NCBI GenBank assembly: GCA_023231165.1
Contig: JALNVY010000051.1
Coordinates: forward strand, 1-12,187
Direction of reading: 5' to 3'
DNA from: Syntrophales bacterium
Lineage (GTDB): Bacteria > Desulfobacterota > Syntrophia > Syntrophales > UBA8958
Length of the DNA: 12,187 nucleotides
A program made the position numbers and the translations under genes. The notes beneath the pieces are model-generated. The model worked only from the letters and a program-made list of their open reading frames with translations. It ran no database searches and was not told where the DNA came from. Below, piece after piece: positions 5,607-12,187 of this stretch (the stretch's first letter is position 1; every line of letters starts with the position of its first letter).

Positions 5607-7331
5607 TCAAAGCTTTCCAGATGCAAACTCCCCGATTTCAGGAAGTGAGACCCCGGGCTTTTCCCACGCGACAAGGGCCAGGAAAGCCTCATGGGCATTA
5701 TGAGCTGTTTGCAGGGCTTGCCGAAGATGCCTGTTTTGGAGATGGCGCGCAGCTAGGGCAAGGAGCTGTATTTGAACCTCCGGTTTTTCCAGGGGAGTCA
5801 AGCTCAAAAAGATAAACTCCATAGGCTTTTCCGTTTCCGTATCCGTGACCCCCATTTTTGTCAAGCCCAGTGCGACCAGCGGCTCTTTCAGCCCTTCAAT
5901 CCTGGCATGGGGAAATGCCACCCCTTCATTGAAAAAGGTTGAGCCCTCCTCTTCCCTTTTCCGGACAGCATGTAATAAATCCGCTATGTTGCATAGTTGA
6001 TCATCCCCGCAAGCGATGACGACAAGGGCTTCCAATACCTCTTCTCTGCTGATGGGAGATTCCCATATTTTTATCCTGCCTTCGCTTAAAAGGGATCCCA
6101 ATGGCAAGGCTTTCACGGCGGTTGCCGGCTTTTGAGCCTGGATCGGGGCATTAGCCCTGATTTCTTTCTCCAAAGGGGAGGAGACCTTAGGAATGGCAGG
6201 CTCACGGGAGTGGGTATCCAGAACGACGATCGTTACACCCCGGATCTCTTCCATCAGACGCTCAGGAATACTCTTTTTGCCCCTGATCCTCTTCCAGAAG
6301 GGGATAGGGGCAGGCGATCCCAGTACGATATGGCCGATGAGATATTCCCTGGCAAAACGGATGATTGTATCGGCGATATCGTCGCCTTTATACGTAAAGA
6401 CCATGGCGCCCAGTTCCTTTGCCAGGGTCAGGGTGCTCGAAATAATGCGCTGGGTATGGCTGTCAACAACCGTTGCCTCTTCCGACGGTGTTTGGACGTA
6501 TATGGCAAACCAGTTTCTGTTGAGTTTACCCGCCAGCCGTGAGGCGTAGCGAAGGAGCATGTCGCTGTTGGGTCCCCGTGAACTCAGACAAACCATGATC
6601 TGATCGGGCACGACAGACCCGTCCTCGGGGAGTGTCTCCTGGCGCTTCTGATCGATCTGGGACGCCATCTCCCTAAGGGTCAGTTCGCGCAGATTCTCGA
6701 GATTAGGAGCCTTGAAAAAATTTTCCAAGGCTGTCCCGATTCGTTCCTCCGGGTAAACCTTTCCCTCAAGGAGACGCTCCTGAAGATCTTCCGGGGTTAC
6801 GTCCACATTGACAATCTGATCCGCTTCGGCAAGGACGCTGTCGGGCAGGCGCTCCCGCACCTTGACCCCTACTGCCTTTTCCACGGTATCATAGAGGCTT
6901 TCCAAGTGCTGGACGTTCAAGGTCGTGATGACATGAATGCCTGCGGCAAGAATATCCTGGACGTCCTCGTATCGTTTTACGTTTTTTGTTCCCGGCACAT
7001 TGGTATGGGCAAGTTCATCAATGAGTGCAACCTGGGGCTTGCGGCGAAGGACGGCTTCCAGATCAATCTCTTCGGTAATGATACCGCGATACTGCCGGCG
7101 TTCGCGGGGAATAACCTCCAGGCCTTCAATAAGTTTCGCCGTATCGGCACGGCCATGTGTTTCCACCAGCGCGATGGCGACATCGATGCCGTCCTCCTTG
7201 AGCCGATGTCCTTCCTGGAGCATCTGGTAGGTTTTACCGACACCCGCCGCGTAACCAAGATAAACCTTCAACCGCCCTCGTTTAGCACGGTTGATCATTC
7301 TCAGGAAGGCATCGGCCCGGTCATTTATCAT
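5607..7331 (-). CDS. Kinase-less KdpD sensor domain fused to a USP domain and a PTS EIIA type-2 domain
   Basis: Three domains are visible in 574 residues. Residues ~19-228 match the KdpD N-terminal sensor domain, with Walker A GYAAGVGKT (26-34), the DELAHTN motif (105-111) and TTLNVQHLESL (136-146). Residues ~243-366 are a universal stress protein fold. A Pro/Ala-rich linker (~371-412) leads to a PTS EIIA type-2 domain (~413-565) with active-site histidine H475 in GVAFPHAR. The four KdpD membrane helices, the GAF-like region and the HisKA/HATPase core are all missing, so it cannot autophosphorylate like E. coli KdpD (894 residues). EIIA domains receive phosphate on this histidine from HPr-type proteins, and PtsN (EIIA-Ntr) is known to bind KdpD in E. 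coli. The likely role, by inference, is to report potassium, nucleotide or PTS state to the Kdp system as a soluble protein. It starts 6 nt after the kdpC stop. The name kdpD is avoided because the kinase is absent. Confidence 0.9.
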   Translation of the reverse strand: MINDRADAFLRMINRAKRGRLKVYLGYAAGVGKTYQMLQEGHRLKEDGIDVAIALVETHGRADTAKLIEGLEVIPRERRQYRGIITEEIDLEAVLRRKPQVALIDELAHTNVPGTKNVKRYEDVQDILAAGIHVITTLNVQHLESLYDTVEKAVGVKVRERLPDSVLAEADQIVNVDVTPEDLQERLLEGKVYPEERIGTALENFFKAPNLENLRELTLREMASQIDQKRQETLPEDGSVVPDQIMVCLSSRGPNSDMLLRYASRLAGKLNRNWFAIYVQTPSEEATVVDSHTQRIISSTLTLAKELGAMVFTYKGDDIADTIIRFAREYLIGHIVLGSPAPIPFWKRIRGKKSIPERLMEEIRGVTIVVLDTHSREPAIPKVSSPLEKEIRANAPIQAQKPATAVKALPLGSLLSEGRIKIWESPISREEVLEALVVIACGDDQLCNIADLLHAVRKREEEGSTFFNEGVAFPHARIEGLKEPLVALGLTKMGVTDTETEKPMEFIFLSLTPLEKPEVQIQLLALAARHLQNRHLRQALQTAHNAHEAFLALVAWEKPGVSLPEIGEFASGKL

Positions 7332-7337
7332 AGATAG

Positions 7338-7925
7338 TCACCGTCCGTAATCAAGATCGAGATTCAAATTGAGAACGTTTACTCTTGGTTCGCCGAATAT
7401 GCCCAGATCGCGGCCTTCCGTATAGGTGTCTATTTTTTGCCGAAGCCTCTCCTGACTCATGTTCCGGGCCTTAGCTACCCGCGGTGCTTGCAGGCGAGCG
7501 TTCTGCACGCTGATATGGGGATCAAGACCGCTTCCGGAAGACGTCACGGCATCGGCAGGGACAGGGGATTGCGGTGAGAGGTTGTTTTCCGAACGGTAAA
7601 CGGCGATGCGTTCCGTGACGGAGTCAATCAGCTTCCGTGAAGTCGGCCCCAGGTTGCTGCCGCCGGAACTTGAAGCGTCATAGCCCTGTCCTGCGGCGGA
7701 AGGACGGGGGTGGAAATAGGCCGCACCCTTGAAACCCTGAGCAATAAGGGACGATCCTACCATTTTTCCTTTGAGTTGAATCAGCGAGCCGTTAGCCTGG
7801 TTAGGAAATAAAGCCTGCCCGATTCCCCAGACGGCGAAGGGATAAGCCCCGCACAAAATAACGACCAGCACCAATACCGATGCGAGGGCCGTTCGTAATT
7901 CCTTTAGATATTCAGTTGTTTTCAT
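7338..7925 (-). CDS. kdpC: Potassium-transporting ATPase subunit C
   Basis: This 195-residue protein has one N-terminal membrane helix (about residues 12-36) and an extracytoplasmic domain. It carries the KdpC hallmarks in order: GSSLIAQGF, YFHPRPSAA, SGGSNLGP, SGSGLDPHIS and RVAKAR. KdpC associates with KdpA and KdpB in the KdpFABC complex and is needed for its assembly and high-affinity uptake. Its length is typical. The ATG overlaps the kdpB stop in an ATGA arrangement, which implies translational coupling; no strong separate Shine-Dalgarno sequence is visible. Confidence 0.97.
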   Translation of the reverse strand: MKTTEYLKELRTALASVLVLVVILCGAYPFAVWGIGQALFPNQANGSLIQLKGKMVGSSLIAQGFKGAAYFHPRPSAAGQGYDASSSGGSNLGPTSRKLIDSVTERIAVYRSENNLSPQSPVPADAVTSSGSGLDPHISVQNARLQAPRVAKARNMSQERLRQKIDTYTEGRDLGIFGEPRVNVLNLNLDLDYGR

Positions 7926-9943
7926 GTCATACCCAGAAAATTAATGATCAAATCTATGATTTTAATCCCTACAAACGGCGCCATAAGTCCCCCCAGTCCG
8001 TAAATGAACAGATTGCGTCGCAGCAGGACATCGGCGGATAGGGGCCGGAATGTGACTCCGCGCAGGGCCAGCGGAATCAAGGCCACTATGATCAGGGCGT
8101 TGAAGATGACGGCAGAGAGGATGGCGCTCTCGGGCGATTTAAGCCCCATGACGTTCAGGGGGGCGATCACGGGGAAAAGTCCGATCAGCAGGGCGGGAAT
8201 GATGGCAAAGTATTTGGCCACATCATTGGCAATGCTAAAGGTCGTGAGGGCGCCACGGGTCATGAGCATCTGCTTGCCGATTTCAACGATCTCAATGAGC
8301 TTGGTCGGATTGGAGTCGAGATCCACCATGTTACCCGCTTCTTTGGCCGCCTGGGTGCCCGTATTCATGGCCACGCCTACATCGGCCTGAGCCAGGGCGG
8401 GGGCGTCGTTGGTGCCGTCGCCCGTCATGGCAACGAGATGCCCCGTTGCCTGCTCCTTCCTGATCAGGGCGAGCTTGTCCTCGGGCCTCGCCTCGGCGAG
8501 GAAGTCATCCATGCCGGCCTCTTTGGCGATGGCCGCCGCCGTCAGCCGGTTATCGCCGGTGATCATGACGGTCCGGATGCCCATGGCGCGGAAGCGTTCG
8601 AAACGGTCCTTCAATCCGCCTTTGACGATGTCTTTCAGATGAATTACTCCCAATACACGATCATTCTCGGCCACCACGAGGGGCGTCCCTCCCGACCGAG
8701 AGATATTTTCTAACGCCTTCGTGACATCTGCCGGAAAATCACTGCCCGTAAAAATCCTGATCGCATCGGGAGCGCCCTTCCGAATCTTGCGGCCGTCGAT
8801 GTCGACGCCGCTCATGCGGGTTTGGGCGGAAAAGGCCATGAAGGTCGCCTGTGCCATCTCGGCAATGGACCGTCCGCGGATGCCGAAATCCTTGGCGAGG
8901 ATGACGATGCTCCGTCCTTCCGGCGTCTCGTCCGCCAGGGATGCGAGCTGGGCCCCATCGGCTAGTTCCGGAGCGGATACGCCGGGAGCGGGGATAAATT
9001 CCGTGGCCTGGCGGTTACCGAGGGTGATGGTCCCTGTCTTATCCAGAAGGAGCACATCCACATCCCCCGCCGCCTCTACGGCCCTGCCGCTCATGGCCAG
9101 GACGTTCTTCTGTACCAGCCGGTCAATGCCGGCGATGCCGATGGCGCTTAATAACCCGCCGATGGTCGTCGGAATCAGACAAACGAGCAGGGCGGTAAGG
9201 ACGGTGATGGAAAAGGATATGCCTGAGTAGAGGCCGAAAAATTTCAAGGTCAGGACCACGACCAGGAAGATGATGGTGAGCGCCGCCAGGAGAATGGTCA
9301 GGGCGATCTCATTGGGCGTCTTCTGGCGCTGCGCCCCTTCCACGAGGCCGATCATGCGGTCCATGAAGCTTTCCCCGGGATTGGCGGTCACCTCTACTTT
9401 GATCCGATCGGAGAGGACCCTGGTGCCACCGGTAACGGCGCTCCTGTCGCCGCAGGCCTCGCGGATGACGGGGGCCGATTCTCCCGTAATGGCCGATTCA
9501 TCCACCGTGGCCGCGCCGTCAATGATATCGCCGTCGGCGGGAATAACCTCGCCGGCGGAAACGAGAATCACATCGCCCTTCCGGAGACTCTCTGCGGTCA
9601 CGCTTTCCACGGCGCCGGAAGCGAGGGTGAGGTTGGCGGTCGTCTGGGTGCGGGTCCGGCGCAGGGTATCGGCCTGGGCCTTTCCCCGCCCCTCGGCCAT
9701 GGCTTCGGCAAAGTTGGCAAAGAGGACGGTGAACCAGAGCCAGAGGGCTATCTGCAGACCGAAGCCAAGCGCCTCGCCAGCCGGGCGAAAAAACAGACCG
9801 ATGGTTGTGACCAGGGCCCCCGCTTCGGTGACGAACATGACGGGATTCTTCATCATGTGCCGGGGGTGAAGCTTCCGGAAAGACGCCAGCGAGGCCTGCT
9901 TGATAATATTTCTTTCGAACAGAACGTGTGCTTTTACCGCCAT
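7922..9943 (-). CDS. kdpB: Potassium-transporting P-type ATPase subunit B
   Basis: This 673-residue catalytic subunit hydrolyses ATP to drive uptake of K+ through KdpA. It shows the P-type ATPase signatures: TGES (153-156) in the actuator domain, DKTGT with phosphorylated aspartate D301, and GDGTNDAPAL with D509 and D513. S156 matches the TGES serine whose phosphorylation inhibits KdpB in E. coli (Ser162 there). Hydrophobic helices flank these domains in the usual places, and the length is close to the E. coli protein (682). A GGGAGG site lies 8 nt before the ATG inside the kdpA end, and the kdpA stop and kdpB start overlap by one base (TAATG). Nothing looks degenerate. Confidence 0.98.
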   Translation of the reverse strand: MAVKAHVLFERNIIKQASLASFRKLHPRHMMKNPVMFVTEAGALVTTIGLFFRPAGEALGFGLQIALWLWFTVLFANFAEAMAEGRGKAQADTLRRTRTQTTANLTLASGAVESVTAESLRKGDVILVSAGEVIPADGDIIDGAATVDESAITGESAPVIREACGDRSAVTGGTRVLSDRIKVEVTANPGESFMDRMIGLVEGAQRQKTPNEIALTILLAALTIIFLVVVLTLKFFGLYSGISFSITVLTALLVCLIPTTIGGLLSAIGIAGIDRLVQKNVLAMSGRAVEAAGDVDVLLLDKTGTITLGNRQATEFIPAPGVSAPELADGAQLASLADETPEGRSIVILAKDFGIRGRSIAEMAQATFMAFSAQTRMSGVDIDGRKIRKGAPDAIRIFTGSDFPADVTKALENISRSGGTPLVVAENDRVLGVIHLKDIVKGGLKDRFERFRAMGIRTVMITGDNRLTAAAIAKEAGMDDFLAEARPEDKLALIRKEQATGHLVAMTGDGTNDAPALAQADVGVAMNTGTQAAKEAGNMVDLDSNPTKLIEIVEIGKQMLMTRGALTTFSIANDVAKYFAIIPALLIGLFPVIAPLNVMGLKSPESAILSAVIFNALIIVALIPLALRGVTFRPLSADVLLRRNLFIYGLGGLMAPFVGIKIIDLIINFLGMT

Positions 9944-11745
9944 TAGAACAACCTCCCGGAACCGGTCATGATGAAATGTTCGACAATCGGTCCTAAAGCG
10001 AGGGCTGGCAGGAATGTCAAGGCCCCTACGATCAAGACCGTTCCCACGAGGAGGATCAGGAAGGTCAGGCCCGAAACGGGGAAGCTCCCCGTATGTGGCG
10101 GCGCCAGCTTTTTCTTGGCCAGGTTCCCTGCCAGGGCCATGACGGGAATGATAAAAAAGAAACGGCCGATGAGCATGGCGAGGGCCAGGGTCGTATTCAA
10201 CCAGGGGGTGTTGGCGTTAAGGCCGGCAAAGGCGCTGCCGTTGTTTCCCGTGGCCGATGAATAGGCGTAGAGGATCTCCGAGAGGCCATGGGGCCCTGTA
10301 TTGTTCAATCCGGCTATCCCCCAGGCGCTGACGGCTCCCCAGGCCGCAAATCCCAGGATGCCGATACAGAGGATCAAAACGGCGAGGACGCTGACCTTGA
10401 CGTCATAGGCCTCGATCTTCTTGCCAAGATATTCCGGCGTGCGTCCGATCATCAGGCCCGACAGAAAAACCGTCAGGACAACGAAGATCAGCATCCCGTA
10501 AAGACCGGCCCCGACACCCCCGAAAACTACCTCTCCCAGTTGGATGTTAAGCAGGGGAATGAGTCCGCCCAAGGGCGTGAAAGAATCGTGCATGGCGTTC
10601 ACGGCGCCGCAGGAAGCGTCCGTGGTGACCGTGGCGAAAAGGGCGGAATTAAAGATCCCGAAGCGAACTTCCTTGCCTTCCATGTTGCCGCTCAACTGAT
10701 CGACCCCCAGGGCGGTCAGGTGGGGATTTCCCGCTGCTTCGGCCCACCAGCAGACCAGGACGCCTGCTAGGAAAAGAAAGGCCATCGCCCCCCAGACCAC
10801 CCAGCCATGGCGTTGATTTCCGACCATGCGGCCCAGGTACCAGGTCAGGGCGCTGGGAATGAGAAAGATCGAGAGGATCTGGATGAAATTCATAAGCGGC
10901 GTCGGATTCTCATAGGGATGGGCGGCGTTGGCGTTCATGAAGCCGCCGCCGTTGGTGCCCAGCATCTTGATCGCCGCCTGGGAGGCCAGAGGGCCCTGGG
11001 CGATGGTCTGTGTCTCCATCTTCTTTTCTACCGTCACCTGCGTCCCGTTTTGATCCTTGACGGGCGTCCCGGTTGCGTCCTTCACCGGCTCCTGAACCGT
11101 GTAAGATTCGACAAGGCTTGCCGTATCGTAAGCCTTGAAATTCTGGATAGCCCCTTGGGAGACGAGAAAAACGGCGTAGATAAGACATAGGGGCAGGAGC
11201 AGGTAAAGATTCACCCGCACGAGATCGACCCAAAAGTTGCCCAGCGTTTTGGCTGTCTGCCGGGCGATCCCGCGCACCAGGGCTGCCGCCACGGCAATGC
11301 CAGTGGCGGCGGAGGCGAAGTTATGGAAGGTCAGCCCCACCATCTGCGAGAAATAGGACAATGTCGACTCGCCGCCGTAGCTCTGCCAGTTCGTGTTCGT
11401 CGTGAAGCTGACCGCCGTATTGAAGGCCAGATCAGGACTCATGGGACCGAATCCCTGGGGATTGAGGGGCAGCAGATGTTGCAGCCGCAAGATGGCATAG
11501 GTGAAAAGAAGTCCTGCCAGACTGAAGAGGATCAGGGAGATTGTATAGCCCTTCCAGTCCTGTTCCGCTTTCGGGTCCAAACCCATCAGCCGGTAAATAG
11601 TACTTTCCAAAGGCTTCAGCGCCGTATCCAGAAACGTCCTGCCCATCGGGTCAAGGACGCGCACGAGGTAAAGGCCGACCGGCTTGGTGAGCAAAGCCAA
11701 CATCCCTATGAACAAGGCCAGTTGTATCCATCCGTATATATCCAT
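9943..11745 (-). CDS. kdpA: Potassium-transporting ATPase subunit A, K+-selective channel-like subunit
   Basis: This 600-residue integral membrane protein is the K+-binding, channel-like subunit of KdpFABC. All four selectivity-filter loops are recognisable in order: FTTNTNWQSYGGE, MLGTNGGGFMNAN, TTDASCGAVNAMHDS and SSATGNNGSAFAG. Many hydrophobic helices separate them. It is longer than the 557-residue E. coli protein, mainly because of a polar insertion of roughly 30 residues around 218-246, just before the second filter loop, in a segment expected to face outward. This stretch contains a short imperfect tandem repeat (VKDATGTP then VKDQNGTQ, 221-236). GGAGGG lies 9 nt before the ATG. It is placed 16 nt after kdpF. 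Confidence 0.97.
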   Translation of the reverse strand: MDIYGWIQLALFIGMLALLTKPVGLYLVRVLDPMGRTFLDTALKPLESTIYRLMGLDPKAEQDWKGYTISLILFSLAGLLFTYAILRLQHLLPLNPQGFGPMSPDLAFNTAVSFTTNTNWQSYGGESTLSYFSQMVGLTFHNFASAATGIAVAAALVRGIARQTAKTLGNFWVDLVRVNLYLLLPLCLIYAVFLVSQGAIQNFKAYDTASLVESYTVQEPVKDATGTPVKDQNGTQVTVEKKMETQTIAQGPLASQAAIKMLGTNGGGFMNANAAHPYENPTPLMNFIQILSIFLIPSALTWYLGRMVGNQRHGWVVWGAMAFLFLAGVLVCWWAEAAGNPHLTALGVDQLSGNMEGKEVRFGIFNSALFATVTTDASCGAVNAMHDSFTPLGGLIPLLNIQLGEVVFGGVGAGLYGMLIFVVLTVFLSGLMIGRTPEYLGKKIEAYDVKVSVLAVLILCIGILGFAAWGAVSAWGIAGLNNTGPHGLSEILYAYSSATGNNGSAFAGLNANTPWLNTTLALAMLIGRFFFIIPVMALAGNLAKKKLAPPHTGSFPVSGLTFLILLVGTVLIVGALTFLPALALGPIVEHFIMTGSGRLF

Positions 11746-11761
11746 TATAATATTCCCTCCG

Positions 11762-11845
11762 TTAAAACTTCTCCGGTTTCATCACAGCTACAAAAAGGTA
11801 AACAATCAGGATAATGCCGATAATACCTACAATGCTTTCCAACAT
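11762..11845 (-). CDS. kdpF: Small membrane subunit KdpF
   Basis: This 27-residue ORF begins MLESIVGIIGIILIV and ends VMKPEKF. It is a single hydrophobic helix with the xPEKF tail characteristic of KdpF, the small peptide that stabilises the KdpFABC complex at the KdpA-KdpB contact. GAGAGG lies 8 nt before the ATG. The start is 2 nt after the stop of the upstream small ORF and its stop is 16 nt before kdpA. Position, length and tail all match the family. Confidence 0.93.
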   Translation of the reverse strand: MLESIVGIIGIILIVYLFVAVMKPEKF

Positions 11846-11847
11846 GG

Positions 11848-11934
11848 TTAAAACCTCTCATATGCCTTGGTAAATAAAATGCAAAGAACAAAAAAAGCGA
11901 CAACGATTCCGAGATAAAATAAATCAATCAGCAT
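11848..11934 (-). CDS. Unnamed 28-residue single-helix membrane peptide between the kinase gene and kdpF
   Basis: The ORF begins MLIDLFYLGIVVAFF and ends FTKAYERF. It forms one hydrophobic helix of about 18 residues with a short charged tail (K, E, R). Its ATG is 3 nt after the histidine kinase stop, with AGGAG 8 nt upstream, and its stop is 2 nt before the kdpF ATG, whose Shine-Dalgarno sequence overlaps its last codons. This precise fit argues that it is translated. It is not KdpF, which follows it intact, although both share the same plan (N-terminal helix, charged tail ending in F). I do not know an established name. A second small subunit or regulator of the Kdp complex is an inference from position only. 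Confidence 0.72.
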   Translation of the reverse strand: MLIDLFYLGIVVAFFVLCILFTKAYERF

Positions 11935-11937
11935 GGA

Positions 11938-12187
11938 TCATGCTCCTGCGGATGACTGCTCCGCCTTTTTGAGTGTGAATGAAAAGGTCGTGCCTTCGCC
12001 TTCCCGACTTTCCACACTAATAGCGCCTCCGTGGGCTTCCACGATCTCCTTGGCAATAGCCAGCCCCAGGCCTGTTCCCGTCTCCGATTTCTGATCCGGC
12101 ACACGGAAGAATTGTTCGAAGATCCGATCTATAAATTGACGGGGTATGCCGCTTCCGGTATCGGTTACGAAAAAGTGAACCATCTGC
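11938..12187 (-). CDS. Sensor histidine kinase, C-terminal end of the ATPase domain (5' end outside window)
   Basis: The frame is open from the window edge to the TGA at 11938-11940, giving the last ~83 residues of a two-component sensor kinase. The HATPase G1 box DTGSGIP, the F box FEQFFRVP and the G2 box GTGLGLAIAKEIVEAHGG are all visible and intact, followed by the final strand GTTFSFTLKK. The phosphoacceptor and sensory domains lie beyond the window. It is the upstream neighbour of the small ORF and kdpF, with only 3 nt between, so it belongs to the kdp transcription unit. Since the last gene of the operon has KdpD sensor domains but no kinase, this protein is the natural candidate for the missing kinase activity. 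Whether its own N-terminus resembles KdpD cannot be seen. Confidence 0.9.
   Translation of the reverse strand, partial: QMVHFFVTDTGSGIPRQFIDRIFEQFFRVPDQKSETGTGLGLAIAKEIVEAHGGAISVESREGEGTTFSFTLKKAEQSSAGA

Noticed and set aside
8004..9869. Several long + strand ORFs opposite kdpB
   Set aside because: They are antisense shadows of a GC-rich P-type ATPase gene with low-complexity Arg/Ser/Ala-rich translations. kdpB itself is intact with all motifs.
11745..11927. 60-residue - strand ORF spanning the kdpF region
   Set aside because: It is a different frame overlapping both small ORFs. The translation lacks family features, whereas the other frame gives a textbook KdpF and a second small peptide, each with its own ribosome binding site.
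7338..11934. A potassium-sensing riboswitch or c-di-AMP element for kdp
   Set aside because: The operon continues upstream into the kinase gene with no leader region in the window, so any such control element would be outside it.

Overview
The window is about 12.2 kb of bacterial chromosome, moderately GC-rich and gene-dense. I see no phage, transposon, CRISPR, tRNA or rRNA signals. The gene families, codon use and a C/G-run intergenic repeat would suit a deltaproteobacterial (Desulfobacterota, possibly syntrophic) genome. That assignment is an impression from gene content and is low confidence.

Region 1 (2-3315, + strand) is a three-gene envelope cluster. It holds the 3' end of a GT39/ArnT-type membrane glycosyltransferase, a PAP2-family membrane lipid phosphatase, and a one-piece ABC exporter of the SbmA/BacA-YddA-ABCD type. 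Gaps of 53 and 54 nt make an operon likely. The families point to lipid-linked sugar transfer, polyprenyl or lipid phosphate removal, and movement of a lipid or peptide across the inner membrane.

Region 2 (3316-5606) starts with a convergent junction carrying a long perfect-stem hairpin. Three - strand genes follow, transcribed in the order cupin, cyclophilin-type peptidyl-prolyl isomerase, Old Yellow Enzyme-family oxidoreductase. A C/G-run inverted repeat lies between the last two.

Region 3 (5607-12187, - strand) is a complete kdp high-affinity potassium uptake operon with an unusual regulatory layout. In transcription order it holds: the 3' end of a sensor histidine kinase (cut by the window edge); an unnamed 28-residue membrane peptide; kdpF (27 residues); kdpA; kdpB; kdpC; and a kinase-less KdpD-like protein. 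Junctions are 3 nt, 2 nt, 16 nt, a TAATG overlap, an ATGA overlap, and 6 nt, so this is one translationally coupled unit.

The most notable item is the last gene. It joins the KdpD nucleotide-binding sensor domain and a universal stress protein domain to a PTS EIIA type-2 domain with an intact phosphorylatable histidine (H475). The KdpD membrane segments and histidine kinase core are absent. In enterobacteria the separate protein EIIA-Ntr (PtsN) binds KdpD and adjusts potassium uptake. Here the two partners appear to be fused, and a separate kinase sits at the other end of the operon.
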